Positions 1-4,177 of a stretch of 5,645 nt of DNA are shown piece after piece. Position numbers and translations under genes: made by a program. How positions within the stretch are numbered: the stretch's first letter is position 1; each line of letters starts with the position of its first letter. The stretch comes from Clostridia bacterium (lineage in GTDB: Bacteria; Bacillota; Clostridia; Oscillospirales; QAMX01), in NCBI GenBank assembly GCA_024404415.1, contig JAKSPX010000114.1:1-5645 (forward strand), written 5' to 3'. A model generated the notes under the pieces. The model did not search any database and was not told where the DNA came from. It saw only the letters and a list, made by a program, of their open reading frames with translations.

Positions 1-1
1 G

Positions 2-109
2 ATCGGCCTCGACCCGGCTGTGATGGCGTCTCCGTTCATCACCACCTGCGTCGACGCTCTCTCGCTGATCATTTATTTCAGCATCGCCTCCGCCCTTCTC
101 GGCATCTGA
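2..109 (+). CDS. mgtE: Magnesium transporter MgtE, C-terminal end (5' part outside window)
   Basis: The last 35 codons of a gene entering from the left edge, ending in TGA at 107-109. The peptide starts IGLDPAVMASPFITTCVDAL and continues as a hydrophobic helix to the terminal LLGI. This matches the conserved final transmembrane helix of MgtE Mg2+ channels/transporters, where a DPA...GPFITT.VD pattern is followed by LIYF.IA. From the known family, the Asp in the 'VD' pair (residue 18 of the visible piece) corresponds to the pore aspartate that binds Mg2+ in the Thermus MgtE structure; that alignment is by eye. MgtE is an inner-membrane homodimer of about 450 residues with N-terminal cytoplasmic N and CBS domains, all of which would lie outside this window. 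A hairpin terminator begins 7 bases after the stop, so the gene ends its transcription unit. Very few families share this motif, so I am fairly sure despite the short length. Confidence 0.88.
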   Translation: MGLDPAVMASPFITTCVDALSLIIYFSIASALLGI

Positions 110-115
110 ATCTTC

Positions 116-175
116 AAAGCAAAGCAGACCCACTAAAGCGAGTTCTCTCACTCGTGTCTGCTTTGCTTTCTTCCT
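116..175 (+). terminator. Hairpin terminator after mgtE
   Basis: A perfect 14-bp inverted repeat: AAAGCAAAGCAGAC at 116-129 pairs with GTCTGCTTTGCTTT at 156-169. A second small stem sits inside it (CGAGT 139-143 with ACTCG 150-154, loop of six). The 3' arm and the bases after it are T-rich (CTTTGCTTTCTTCCT) but lack an uninterrupted T run. The position just after the mgtE stop fits a rho-independent terminator. It may work in both directions, because the left arm is A-rich. Confidence 0.7.
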
Positions 176-205
176 ATCCGTACTCCGTAAAAGAGGTCAA
201 TCGTT

Positions 206-305
206 ATGAAGAGTATCGTCAGTATCTTCCTCACCGCGCTTTTCATCGCCCTGCTCTTCGCAGGCTGCGGTTCTCAGAAGGCCAGAAACGCGCCGGTCAG
301 CTCCC
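206..305 (+). pseudogene. Remnant: lipoprotein signal peptide of an ABC substrate-binding protein
   Basis: ATG at 206 has a good ribosome binding site (AGAGG at 192-196, 9-base spacing). It opens with a type II signal peptide: MK, a hydrophobic stretch (about residues 4-19), and a lipobox-like F-A-G-C with the lipidated Cys at residue 21, followed by GSQK. This is how Gram-positive amino-acid ABC substrate-binding lipoproteins begin. The mature solute-binding domain (about 230 residues) is absent. After roughly 30 residues the sequence runs into the 3' end of a permease gene (306-509). The original frame continues as meaningless sequence to a stop near 454. Interpretation: an internal deletion fused two neighbouring genes of a transporter operon. 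The signal peptide could come from another lipoprotein type, since only the leader is left. No promoter is visible between the mgtE terminator and this start. Confidence 0.6.
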
Positions 306-509
306 TTTGTCGGCTACATCGCGGTGCAGGATCTCACCAAAGTCAGCGACATCATCCGCAGCCGCACCTACGAAGCCTTCTTCCCCCTGATCGCCACCGC
401 GCTGATCTATTTCCTGCTCGCCAACCTGCTCACCCTGCTTCTGGGCGCGCTTGAATGGAAGCTGGAACCAAAGCGCAAAAACCGCACCGTCAAGGGTGTG
501 GAGATGTAA
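306..509 (+). pseudogene. Remnant: amino-acid ABC transporter permease, C-terminal 67 residues
   Basis: Reading from 306 gives FVGYIAVQDLTKVSDIIRSR, then a hydrophobic helix (IATALIYFLLANLLTLLLG) and a basic tail ending VKGVEM, stop TAA at 507-509. This is the conserved end of HisM/GlnP-type polar amino-acid ABC permeases: the segment after the cytoplasmic EAA loop, the last membrane helix, and the short cytoplasmic tail. The normal protein has about 220-240 residues, so the N-terminal two thirds is missing. The only possible starts are internal (GTG at 324, no ribosome binding site), so a working product is unlikely. The reading frame is one base off that of the lipoprotein leader upstream. 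Dropping one C from the CCC at 303-305 would join them as a 100-residue chimera. An ATPase gene, normally next in such operons, is not downstream: a strong terminator follows. Confidence 0.8.
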
Positions 510-523
510 AAAGAAGTCCATAC

Positions 524-571
524 AAATCGAGCCATGAAATGCGAACAGCGCATTTCATGGCTCGATTTTTT
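524..571 (+). terminator. Strong rho-independent terminator, probably bidirectional
   Basis: A perfect 20-bp inverted repeat: left arm 524-543 (starts AAATCGAGCC), right arm 549-568, loop AACAG at 544-548. The plus-strand arm ends in a run of six T (566-571). It ends the transporter remnant on the plus strand. It also lies 25 bases past the stop of the convergent minus-strand gene (596-1228). The stem would form in that transcript too, though with a weaker U tract (ATTTGTA). Confidence 0.92.
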
Positions 572-595
572 ACGCCTCTATGAAAGTACAGTTAT

Positions 596-1228
596 TTACT
601 CGCTAAACTTCAAGAGATCCTTTTTCTTTTCAGCAAATTCCGTCTCAGAGATGATCCCCTCATCAAGAAGTTGCTTATATTTCCTGATTTCTTCGAATTT
701 ATCCCCATCACTCGCCTGCGATTGCGGTACAGGTATCATCCTATCCGGAGTAACATTTGTCGGCATCGGGCTTTCTTTTTTGTCATCATACGTCTTCTGT
801 CCTCCAAGCGCCTCACTTTTTGTATGTCCGCACGGACAGCTTGTTACGTAGTTTGGATGAACCTTACCGCAGACACACTGCCATTCATTAGCACCCTGTG
901 AAGCCGTTTGTGTCAATCTCGGTGCATTCTTCGTTTTGCCGCAGTGCGGACAAACGCTACTCGACAGCGGCACATAACTACCGCATTCGCATTTCCATAC
1001 ACTGCTGTCCGGATTGTTGACGGCCTTGTCCAAAGCAAAGCCATTGTTATTGTTGCCATAGAGCATATACGCTTCCGGTTTTGTCAACGCTATGATGAGG
1101 GCTATAAACCCAAAGAAAAATCCCCACCAAAACCAGTTCTCCATGTAGCCTTTATTCTCGATCACTTTTTTACAAACAACACCCCAGATGATTCCCCAGA
1201 TAAGAACCCCAATGATATATCCTATCAT
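596..1228 (-). CDS. Two-TM membrane protein with tandem zinc ribbons and C-terminal SHOCT domain
   Basis: A 210-residue protein of unknown function. Visible parts in order: hydrophobic helix about 2-19 (MIGYIIGVLIWGIIWGVV); basic linker; second helix about 32-49; zinc-ribbon-like unit 1 (WKCECG at 78-83, CPHCG at 93-97); unit 2 (WQCVCG at 116-121, CPCG at 131-134); a Pro/Ser-rich linker of about 40 residues; and at 176-204 a SHOCT-type short helical motif (EEIRKYKQLLDEGIISETEF, then basic). SHOCT domains occur at the ends of many membrane proteins and are thought to mediate oligomerisation. I place the start at ATG 1228: AAGGAG lies 8 bases upstream. A GTG three codons earlier overlaps that ribosome binding site and cannot be used with it. 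The ribbons and SHOCT tail would face the cytoplasm if the two helices form a hairpin (inference). A micro-ORF ends 5 bases upstream. The gene is AT-richer than its neighbours. Confidence 0.87.
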   Translation of the reverse strand: MIGYIIGVLIWGIIWGVVCKKVIENKGYMENWFWWGFFFGFIALIIALTKPEAYMLYGNNNNGFALDKAVNNPDSSVWKCECGSYVPLSSSVCPHCGKTKNAPRLTQTASQGANEWQCVCGKVHPNYVTSCPCGHTKSEALGGQKTYDDKKESPMPTNVTPDRMIPVPQSQASDGDKFEEIRKYKQLLDEGIISETEFAEKKKDLLKFSE

Positions 1229-1233
1229 ATTTT

Positions 1234-1362
1234 TCACTCCTTCTTTTCATCAAATACAGGTTTTTCTTCGGTGGCTTCATTACTTTTCATAGCGTCTTCC
1301 ACTTGCTTCGCATAGCACTCCTCCCTCAGTTCCATATAGTCGGTGTGATAACTATACCACAT
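1234..1362 (-). CDS. Putative 42-residue micro-ORF upstream of the SHOCT protein
   Basis: The minus strand reads MWYSYHTDYMELREECYAKQ, continues with a Glu/Lys-rich tail (VEDAMKSNEATEEKP...), and ends KKE, TGA at 1236-1234. The stop lies within the AAGGAGTGA that carries the ribosome binding site of the SHOCT gene, 5 bases before its ATG, the arrangement expected of translationally coupled genes. The sequence is soluble and charged with one Cys, and looks helical from about residue 10 to 30. I recognise no family. The weak point is initiation: neither ATG 1362 nor the in-frame ATG 1335 (which would give 33 residues) has a Shine-Dalgarno sequence. The gene may be leaderless or start at 1335. 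Alternatively it is just a leader ORF that controls translation of the next gene. Confidence 0.45.
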   Translation of the reverse strand: MWYSYHTDYMELREECYAKQVEDAMKSNEATEEKPVFDEKKE

Positions 1363-1365
1363 AGC

Positions 1366-1401
1366 ATACAGTATTACTATATGCAAAATATACAATATTA
1401 C
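1366..1401. promoter_or_regulatory. Candidate operator: two 12-bp direct repeats in the divergent intergenic region
   Basis: ATACAGTATTAC at 1366-1377 and ATACAATATTAC at 1390-1401 match at 11 of 12 positions and start 24 bp apart. The first contains an odd palindrome (ATAC-A-GTAT); the second overlaps another (AATAT-ACA-ATATT, 1387-1399). The hexamer ACTATA also occurs at 1351-1356 and 1376-1381, and as its complement at 1335-1340. These elements lie between the minus-strand micro-ORF/SHOCT unit and the plus-strand XRE regulator, where an autoregulatory operator would be expected. Promoters here are not clear: TATAGT-like -10 hexamers are present on the minus strand and TACAAT (1391-1396) on the plus strand, but none has a good -35. 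Binding by the XRE protein is inference. Confidence 0.45.
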
Positions 1402-1449
1402 CTGATGTCTTCTTGTGCAAAAATCTGTAAGATGATAAGTGAGGTGATT

Positions 1450-1758
1450 ATGTTGTATACACGCATCAGAAGTGAACGTGAAAAACTCGGTTATACGAGA
1501 GAGAAATTCGCTGAATTACTGGATGTCAGCGTATCTTATCTGGCGGAATTGGAGCGCGGAAAAACCGGGATTTCCGTTAAACTCCTGATGAAAGTCTGCA
1601 CTGTACTCGGCCTTTCCGCAGATTATATCCTGTTTGGTGAGGAACGTGACGAAGATCGTGTACTTCTTGATAAGTTTCGGAGAGTCGACCCTAAGTATCT
1701 CCCCTTACTCAATGATACTATTGCCAACCTATTGATACTATCTGAACACGAAGAATAA
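1450..1758 (+). CDS. Small XRE-family helix-turn-helix transcriptional regulator
   Basis: A 102-residue protein. Residues about 4-62 form a Cro/CI-type (HTH_3) fold: RIRSEREKLGYTREKFAELL, then the turn and recognition helix VSVSYLAELERG (26-37), then the ISVKLLMKVC..LGLSADYILFG pattern typical of Clostridia XRE regulators. The C-terminal 40 residues are acidic/helical, too short for a ligand-binding or peptidase domain. I chose ATG 1450 because GAGG (1441-1444) lies 5 bases upstream and the domain starts at once. The in-frame extension back to 1303 only reads through the opposite-strand micro-ORF and operator region. It is divergent from the zinc-ribbon/SHOCT gene, so local repression or self-regulation is likely (inference). 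Composition is AT-rich like that gene. The class is certain; the target is unknown. Confidence 0.93.
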   Translation: MLYTRIRSEREKLGYTREKFAELLDVSVSYLAELERGKTGISVKLLMKVCTVLGLSADYILFGEERDEDRVLLDKFRRVDPKYLPLLNDTIANLLILSEHEE

Positions 1759-1768
1759 ACCCTGAGAT

Positions 1769-1863
1769 ATAAAGCAACCCTCTCAGTCATTTGCTTCGCA
1801 AACGCCAGCTCTCCCAGAGGGAGAGCCTTCCATGCGTGCAAATGAGACCGGGAGGGTCGCTTT
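1769..1863. repeat. Palindromic CCCTCTCAGTC repeat, copy 1 (short form); possible terminator
   Basis: An imperfect inverted repeat of about 95 bp between two convergent genes. The left arm (ATAAAGCAACCCTCTCAGTC, 1769-1788, then ATTTGC) pairs with 1838-1863 with a few mismatches. Inside lie two small hairpins: TTTGC-TTC-GCAAA (1790-1802) and GCTCTCCC-AGA-GGGAGAGC (1808-1826). A 25-bp block (1805-1829) is identical to 4061-4085 in copy 2. The right arm runs into GCATTTTTAATT, so in the plus direction it could end transcription of the XRE gene. I recall similar repeats dispersed in gut Clostridia genomes, but could not search. Confidence 0.85.
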
Positions 1864-1892
1864 GCATTTTTAATTATTATCGTTTTTTACAT

Positions 1893-1923
1893 AGTTCCAC
1901 AGGGTTATCCACAGTTTTCCCCA
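1893..1923 (+). promoter_or_regulatory. DnaA box (perfect) with two degenerate neighbours beside an AT-rich tract
   Basis: TTATCCACA at 1905-1913 is a perfect match to the DnaA-box consensus. AGTTCCACA (1893-1901) keeps the TCCACA core and TTTTCCCCA (1915-1923) has two mismatches. All three have the same orientation and start 12 and 10 bp apart. Immediately left is an AT-rich stretch (1865-1892, with TTTTTAATTATTATCG and TTTTTT). This could be a DnaA-binding site outside the origin. The gene context (no dnaA, dnaN, rpmH or similar) argues against this being oriC itself. The last box abuts the pdxK stop codon at 1924. Confidence 0.4.
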
Positions 1924-2778
1924 TTATTTTGCAGAGATTCCGACATTTTTCATGAAATTCGGCAGGGATTCCTCGAAATCGACGCCGAAGCGGATGTCGG
2001 TCCCGGCAGCCTTGGTGCGGGCGATGGATTCCACCGTGAAGTCCACCGCGATGCCGATGGCGTCGGAGAGCGGCTTGCCCTTGAGGATAGCGGCGACGAG
2101 CGCAGAGCCGTAAACATCGCCGGTCCCGTGGTAATAACCGTCGATCTTGTCGGCAAAGGCGTAGCCATAGTCGCCGGTCGTGCTGTCATAAGAAGCACTG
2201 CCGAGCTTGCCTTCTTCAAAGCTGACGCCGGTGAGGACCACCTTGCCGCGGCAGAGGGAGGAAAGGCGCTTCAGGAGCTTTTCGATGTAGTTCCTGTCGT
2301 AATCATCGCCGGGATATTCCTCGCCGAGCATAAGGGTGGCTTCGGTGAGGTTCGGGATGATGATGTCGGATTTTTCGCAGAGCTTGGCCATGCCCTGCGG
2401 GAAGTCCTTGGCAAAGGAGGCATAAAGCTTGCCGTTGTCGGCCATGACGGGGTCGGTGATGACGAGGGTATCCTTGCCTCTGAACTCGTCATAGAAATCC
2501 CCGACCAGCTTGAGTTGTTCAAAGGAGCCGAGATAGCCGGAATAAATGGCGTCGAAGCCGATGCCGACCGACTTCCAGTGATCGGCGATTGGCTTGACGT
2601 CCTCGGTGAGATCGCGGAAGGTATAGCCGGTGAAGCCGCCGGTGTGAGTGGAGAGCACCGCCGTGGGAAGCACGGTGCATTCGATGCCCGCCGCCGAAAG
2701 GATCGGCAGCGCGACCGTCAGGGAACATTTGCCGAAGCAGGAGATATCGTGGATCGCCGCAACTCTTTTCTGTGCCAT
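1924..2778 (-). CDS. pdxK: Pyridoxamine/pyridoxal kinase (vitamin B6 salvage)
   Basis: A 284-residue cytoplasmic enzyme of the ribokinase-like PdxK/PdxY family, which phosphorylates pyridoxal, pyridoxamine or pyridoxine with ATP to supply PLP. Visible signatures: N-terminal strand and substrate loop (VAAIHDISCFGKCSLTVALP, 6-25); THTGG near 44-48; the metal/ATP motif DPVMADNGKLY (109-119); NLTEA (143-147); and the anion-hole/catalytic GTGD at 218-221, with D221 the expected base. Length is normal for the family and the frame is intact. Start ATG 2778: AGAGG lies 9 bases upstream. A consensus promoter (2893-2921) gives a leader of about 108 bases. It is divergent from galM and convergent with the XRE gene. 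The ThiD (HMP kinase) branch is the main alternative, but the N-terminal pattern fits the Firmicutes pyridoxamine kinases better. The symbol is by family; orthology to E. coli pdxK or pdxY is not claimed. Confidence 0.92.
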   Translation of the reverse strand: MAQKRVAAIHDISCFGKCSLTVALPILSAAGIECTVLPTAVLSTHTGGFTGYTFRDLTEDVKPIADHWKSVGIGFDAIYSGYLGSFEQLKLVGDFYDEFRGKDTLVITDPVMADNGKLYASFAKDFPQGMAKLCEKSDIIIPNLTEATLMLGEEYPGDDYDRNYIEKLLKRLSSLCRGKVVLTGVSFEEGKLGSASYDSTTGDYGYAFADKIDGYYHGTGDVYGSALVAAILKGKPLSDAIGIAVDFTVESIARTKAAGTDIRFGVDFEESLPNFMKNVGISAK

Positions 2779-2816
2779 ATAGAAAAACCTCTTTCGTTTT
2801 TATTACAATTTTATCC

Positions 2817-2845
2817 TTGCCAATTCACAAACCTTTGTGTATAAT
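2817..2845 (+). promoter_or_regulatory. Sigma-A promoter for galM
   Basis: The -35 TTGCCA (2817-2822), an exact 17-bp spacer, and the -10 TATAAT (2840-2845), preceded by TGTG, which resembles an extended -10. The predicted start near 2852 gives a leader of about 96 bases before the galM ATG at 2948. CCTTT (2832-2836) and AAAGG (2846-2850) form an inverted repeat around the -10 that could be a repressor site. Confidence 0.8.
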
Positions 2846-2868
2846 AAAGGAAGTGGATTTCGGCAGAA

Positions 2869-2910
2869 GGGCGAATTGCCTGCTAACTCTGTATTATACG
2901 CAATTTGCCC
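2869..2910. promoter_or_regulatory. Inverted repeat in the pdxK-galM divergent region (leader hairpin or operator)
   Basis: GGGCGAATTGC (2869-2879) and GCAATTTGCCC (2900-2910) are inverted copies differing at one position, which becomes a G-U pair in the galM leader RNA. This gives an 11-bp stem with a 20-base loop. The right arm lies in the spacer of the minus-strand pdxK promoter. The left arm lies just downstream of its predicted start. The arm centres are 31 bp apart, about three helical turns, so a dimeric repressor reading two half sites is also possible. In the pdxK transcript the hairpin would not form, because transcription starts inside the loop. Confidence 0.55.
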
Positions 2911-2921
2911 CCGAATGTCAA
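2893..2921 (-). promoter_or_regulatory. Perfect-consensus sigma-A promoter for pdxK
   Basis: Read on the minus strand: TTGACA (complement of 2916-2921), a 17-bp spacer, and TATAAT (complement of 2893-2898). Both hexamers and the spacing match consensus. The predicted start is near 2886, giving a leader of about 108 bases to the pdxK ATG at 2778. It points toward the galM promoter rather than away from it. Confidence 0.88.
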
Positions 2922-2947
2922 GAAAAATACGAAAGGAATGGATCATT

Positions 2948-3985
2948 ATGATCAAAGCGAACGGATTTTTCGGCAAGACCGCGGATGGCCGCGATGTTTC
3001 CTCCTTCACCTTCACCAATAAAAACGGCATGGAAGTCGAAGTCTTAGACTACGGCTGCATCATCCGTGTCATCAAGGCTCCCGGCAAGAATGGATTCGAG
3101 GACGTCGTCCTCGGCTACGACGACGTGGCGGGATACGAGAATAACGACGGTTACCTCGGCGCCTTCATCGGCCGCTTCGGCAACCGCATCGCCAAGGGTC
3201 ATTTCACCATTGACGGCAAGGAATACTCTCTTCCCATCAACAACGGCGAAAACGCCCTCCACGGCGGCATCAAGGGCTTCAACCAGAAGGTCTTCGCCTC
3301 CGAGATCGCGGGCGACAAGCTGATCCTCACCGCCGAAGCCGCCGACATGGAAGAAGGCTACCCCGGCAGCATGAAGATCACCGTCACCTACTCCCTCTCC
3401 GATGACAACGCCTTCACGCTGGATTACAAGGCCGAAAGCGACAAGACCACCGTCATCAACCTCACCAACCACTCCTATTTCAACCTCTCCGGCTCTGCCG
3501 CAAACAGCATTGAAAAGGAATTCATCTCCATCGCCGCCGATTATATCACCGAGACCGACGAAGGCTCCATCCCCTGCGGCAACCTCATGCCGGTCGAAGG
3601 CACCGCTTTCGATCTGCGCGAAATGAAGTGTGTCGGCGACGGCATCGACGATGCTCATCAGCAGATCCAGTGGGCGGGCGGTTACGACCACAACTTCGTC
3701 CTCGGCTGGGATAAGCTCACCAAGAAGGCCGCTGTCGTGGAAGACAAAGAAGCCGGCCGCAAGATGGAAGTCTACACCGATCAGCCCGGCGTGCAGTTCT
3801 ACACCGCCAACTTCCTCTCCGGCGCCATCGGCAAGGGCGGCATCCCGAACGACCGCCGTCACGGCCTCTGCCTCGAAACGCAGAATTACCCGGATTCCCC
3901 GAACAAGGCCCTCTTCCCGTCCTGCTTCCTCCGTCCGGGCGACGTGTATCACTACACCACCAGCTACAAGTTCAGCGTCCTGTAA
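2948..3985 (+). CDS. galM: Aldose 1-epimerase (galactose mutarotase)
   Basis: A 345-residue cytoplasmic enzyme interconverting the alpha and beta anomers of galactose and glucose, feeding galactokinase in the Leloir pathway. The beta-sandwich GalM signature is complete: GRFGNRI (75-81), LHGG (104-107, H105), NLTNHSYFNLSG (171-182, H175 the expected catalytic acid), GYDHNFVL (245-252, D247), QPGVQFYT (279-286), and CLETQNYPDSPN (308-319, E310 the expected catalytic base). Length and frame are normal. I chose ATG 2948, with AAAGGA at 2932-2937 (10-base spacing), because family homology begins there. The in-frame extension to 2837 would start inside the promoter -10 region. It has its own promoter and terminator, so it is monocistronic. 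The convergent neighbour is a GH78 rhamnosidase, giving a loose carbohydrate-use context. No other gal genes are nearby, so the sugar specificity is inferred only from family. Confidence 0.96.
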   Translation: MIKANGFFGKTADGRDVSSFTFTNKNGMEVEVLDYGCIIRVIKAPGKNGFEDVVLGYDDVAGYENNDGYLGAFIGRFGNRIAKGHFTIDGKEYSLPINNGENALHGGIKGFNQKVFASEIAGDKLILTAEAADMEEGYPGSMKITVTYSLSDDNAFTLDYKAESDKTTVINLTNHSYFNLSGSAANSIEKEFISIAADYITETDEGSIPCGNLMPVEGTAFDLREMKCVGDGIDDAHQQIQWAGGYDHNFVLGWDKLTKKAAVVEDKEAGRKMEVYTDQPGVQFYTANFLSGAIGKGGIPNDRRHGLCLETQNYPDSPNKALFPSCFLRPGDVYHYTTSYKFSVL

Positions 3986-3997
3986 ACCAAAACTTAA

Positions 3998-4031
3998 GTG
4001 GCTGCTCACTTTGAGCAGCCACATTTTGTTT
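3998..4031 (+). terminator. Rho-independent terminator of galM
   Basis: GTGGCTGCTCA (3998-4008) pairs perfectly with TGAGCAGCCAC (4012-4022), an 11-bp stem with a 3-base loop (or 10 bp with 5). It is followed by ATTTTGTTT. It begins 12 bases after the galM stop. Confidence 0.9.
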
Positions 4032-4166
4032 ATAAAGCCCTCTCAGTCTCGCTGTGCTCACCAGCTCTCCCAGAGGGAGAGCCTTTCGAAATCGCATCAA
4101 CTCGGAAGGCTCCCTCTTTGGGGGAGCTGTCACGACGAAGGAGTGACTGAGAGGGCTTCGCTTTAT
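4032..4166. repeat. Palindromic CCCTCTCAGTC repeat, copy 2 (full form)
   Basis: A 135-bp element between the convergent galM and rhamnosidase genes. The ends are ATAAAG (4032-4037) and CTTTAT (4161-4166). AAGCCCTCTCAGTC (4035-4048) pairs perfectly with GACTGAGAGGGCTT (4145-4158). Inside, each arm has its own GC-rich hairpin: GCTCTCCC-AGA-GGGAGAGC (4064-4082) and GCTCCC...GGGAGC (4109-4127). GCCTTTC/GGAAGGC (4081-4087, 4104-4110) close the centre, so the whole element can fold as one long cruciform. It has no room for a transposase; it looks like a MITE- or REP-like dispersed repeat. It shares its outer arms and a 25-bp block with copy 1 at 1769-1863. Confidence 0.88.
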
Positions 4167-4177
4167 TGATCGCTTAT

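Noticed and set aside
154..390. A 78-residue open frame overlapping the transporter remnant
   Set aside because: It starts inside the mgtE terminator hairpin, has no ribosome binding site, and reads a frame without resemblance to either transporter part.
1229..1237. GTG start three codons earlier for the zinc-ribbon/SHOCT protein
   Set aside because: The GTG overlaps AAGGAG itself, leaving no spacing. ATG 1228 has an 8-base spacing.
1303..1449. Longer N-terminus for the XRE regulator
   Set aside because: The added residues only read the reverse of the micro-ORF and the AT-rich operator region. The helix-turn-helix domain and a good ribosome binding site both point to ATG 1450.
1865..1923. 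Chromosomal origin of replication
   Set aside because: Only one perfect DnaA box and no origin genes nearby (dnaA, dnaN, recF, rpmH). Kept only as a DnaA-box finding.
2128..2844. A 238-residue open frame on the plus strand opposite pdxK
   Set aside because: Shadow of pdxK with biased composition; it runs into the promoter region and matches no family I recognise.
2852..2947. Riboswitch in the galM leader
   Set aside because: Only one simple hairpin is visible, with no conserved aptamer core that I recognise and no following terminator or anti-terminator.
3044..4024. A 326-residue open frame on the minus strand opposite galM
   Set aside because: It exactly shadows the high-confidence galM gene, is low-complexity Val/Ala/Gly/Asp-rich, and has no ribosome binding site. 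It arises from the GC-rich third positions of galM.
4032..4166. Insertion sequence
   Set aside because: The element is 135 bp with no coding capacity and no clear target duplication. It is called a palindromic repeat instead.
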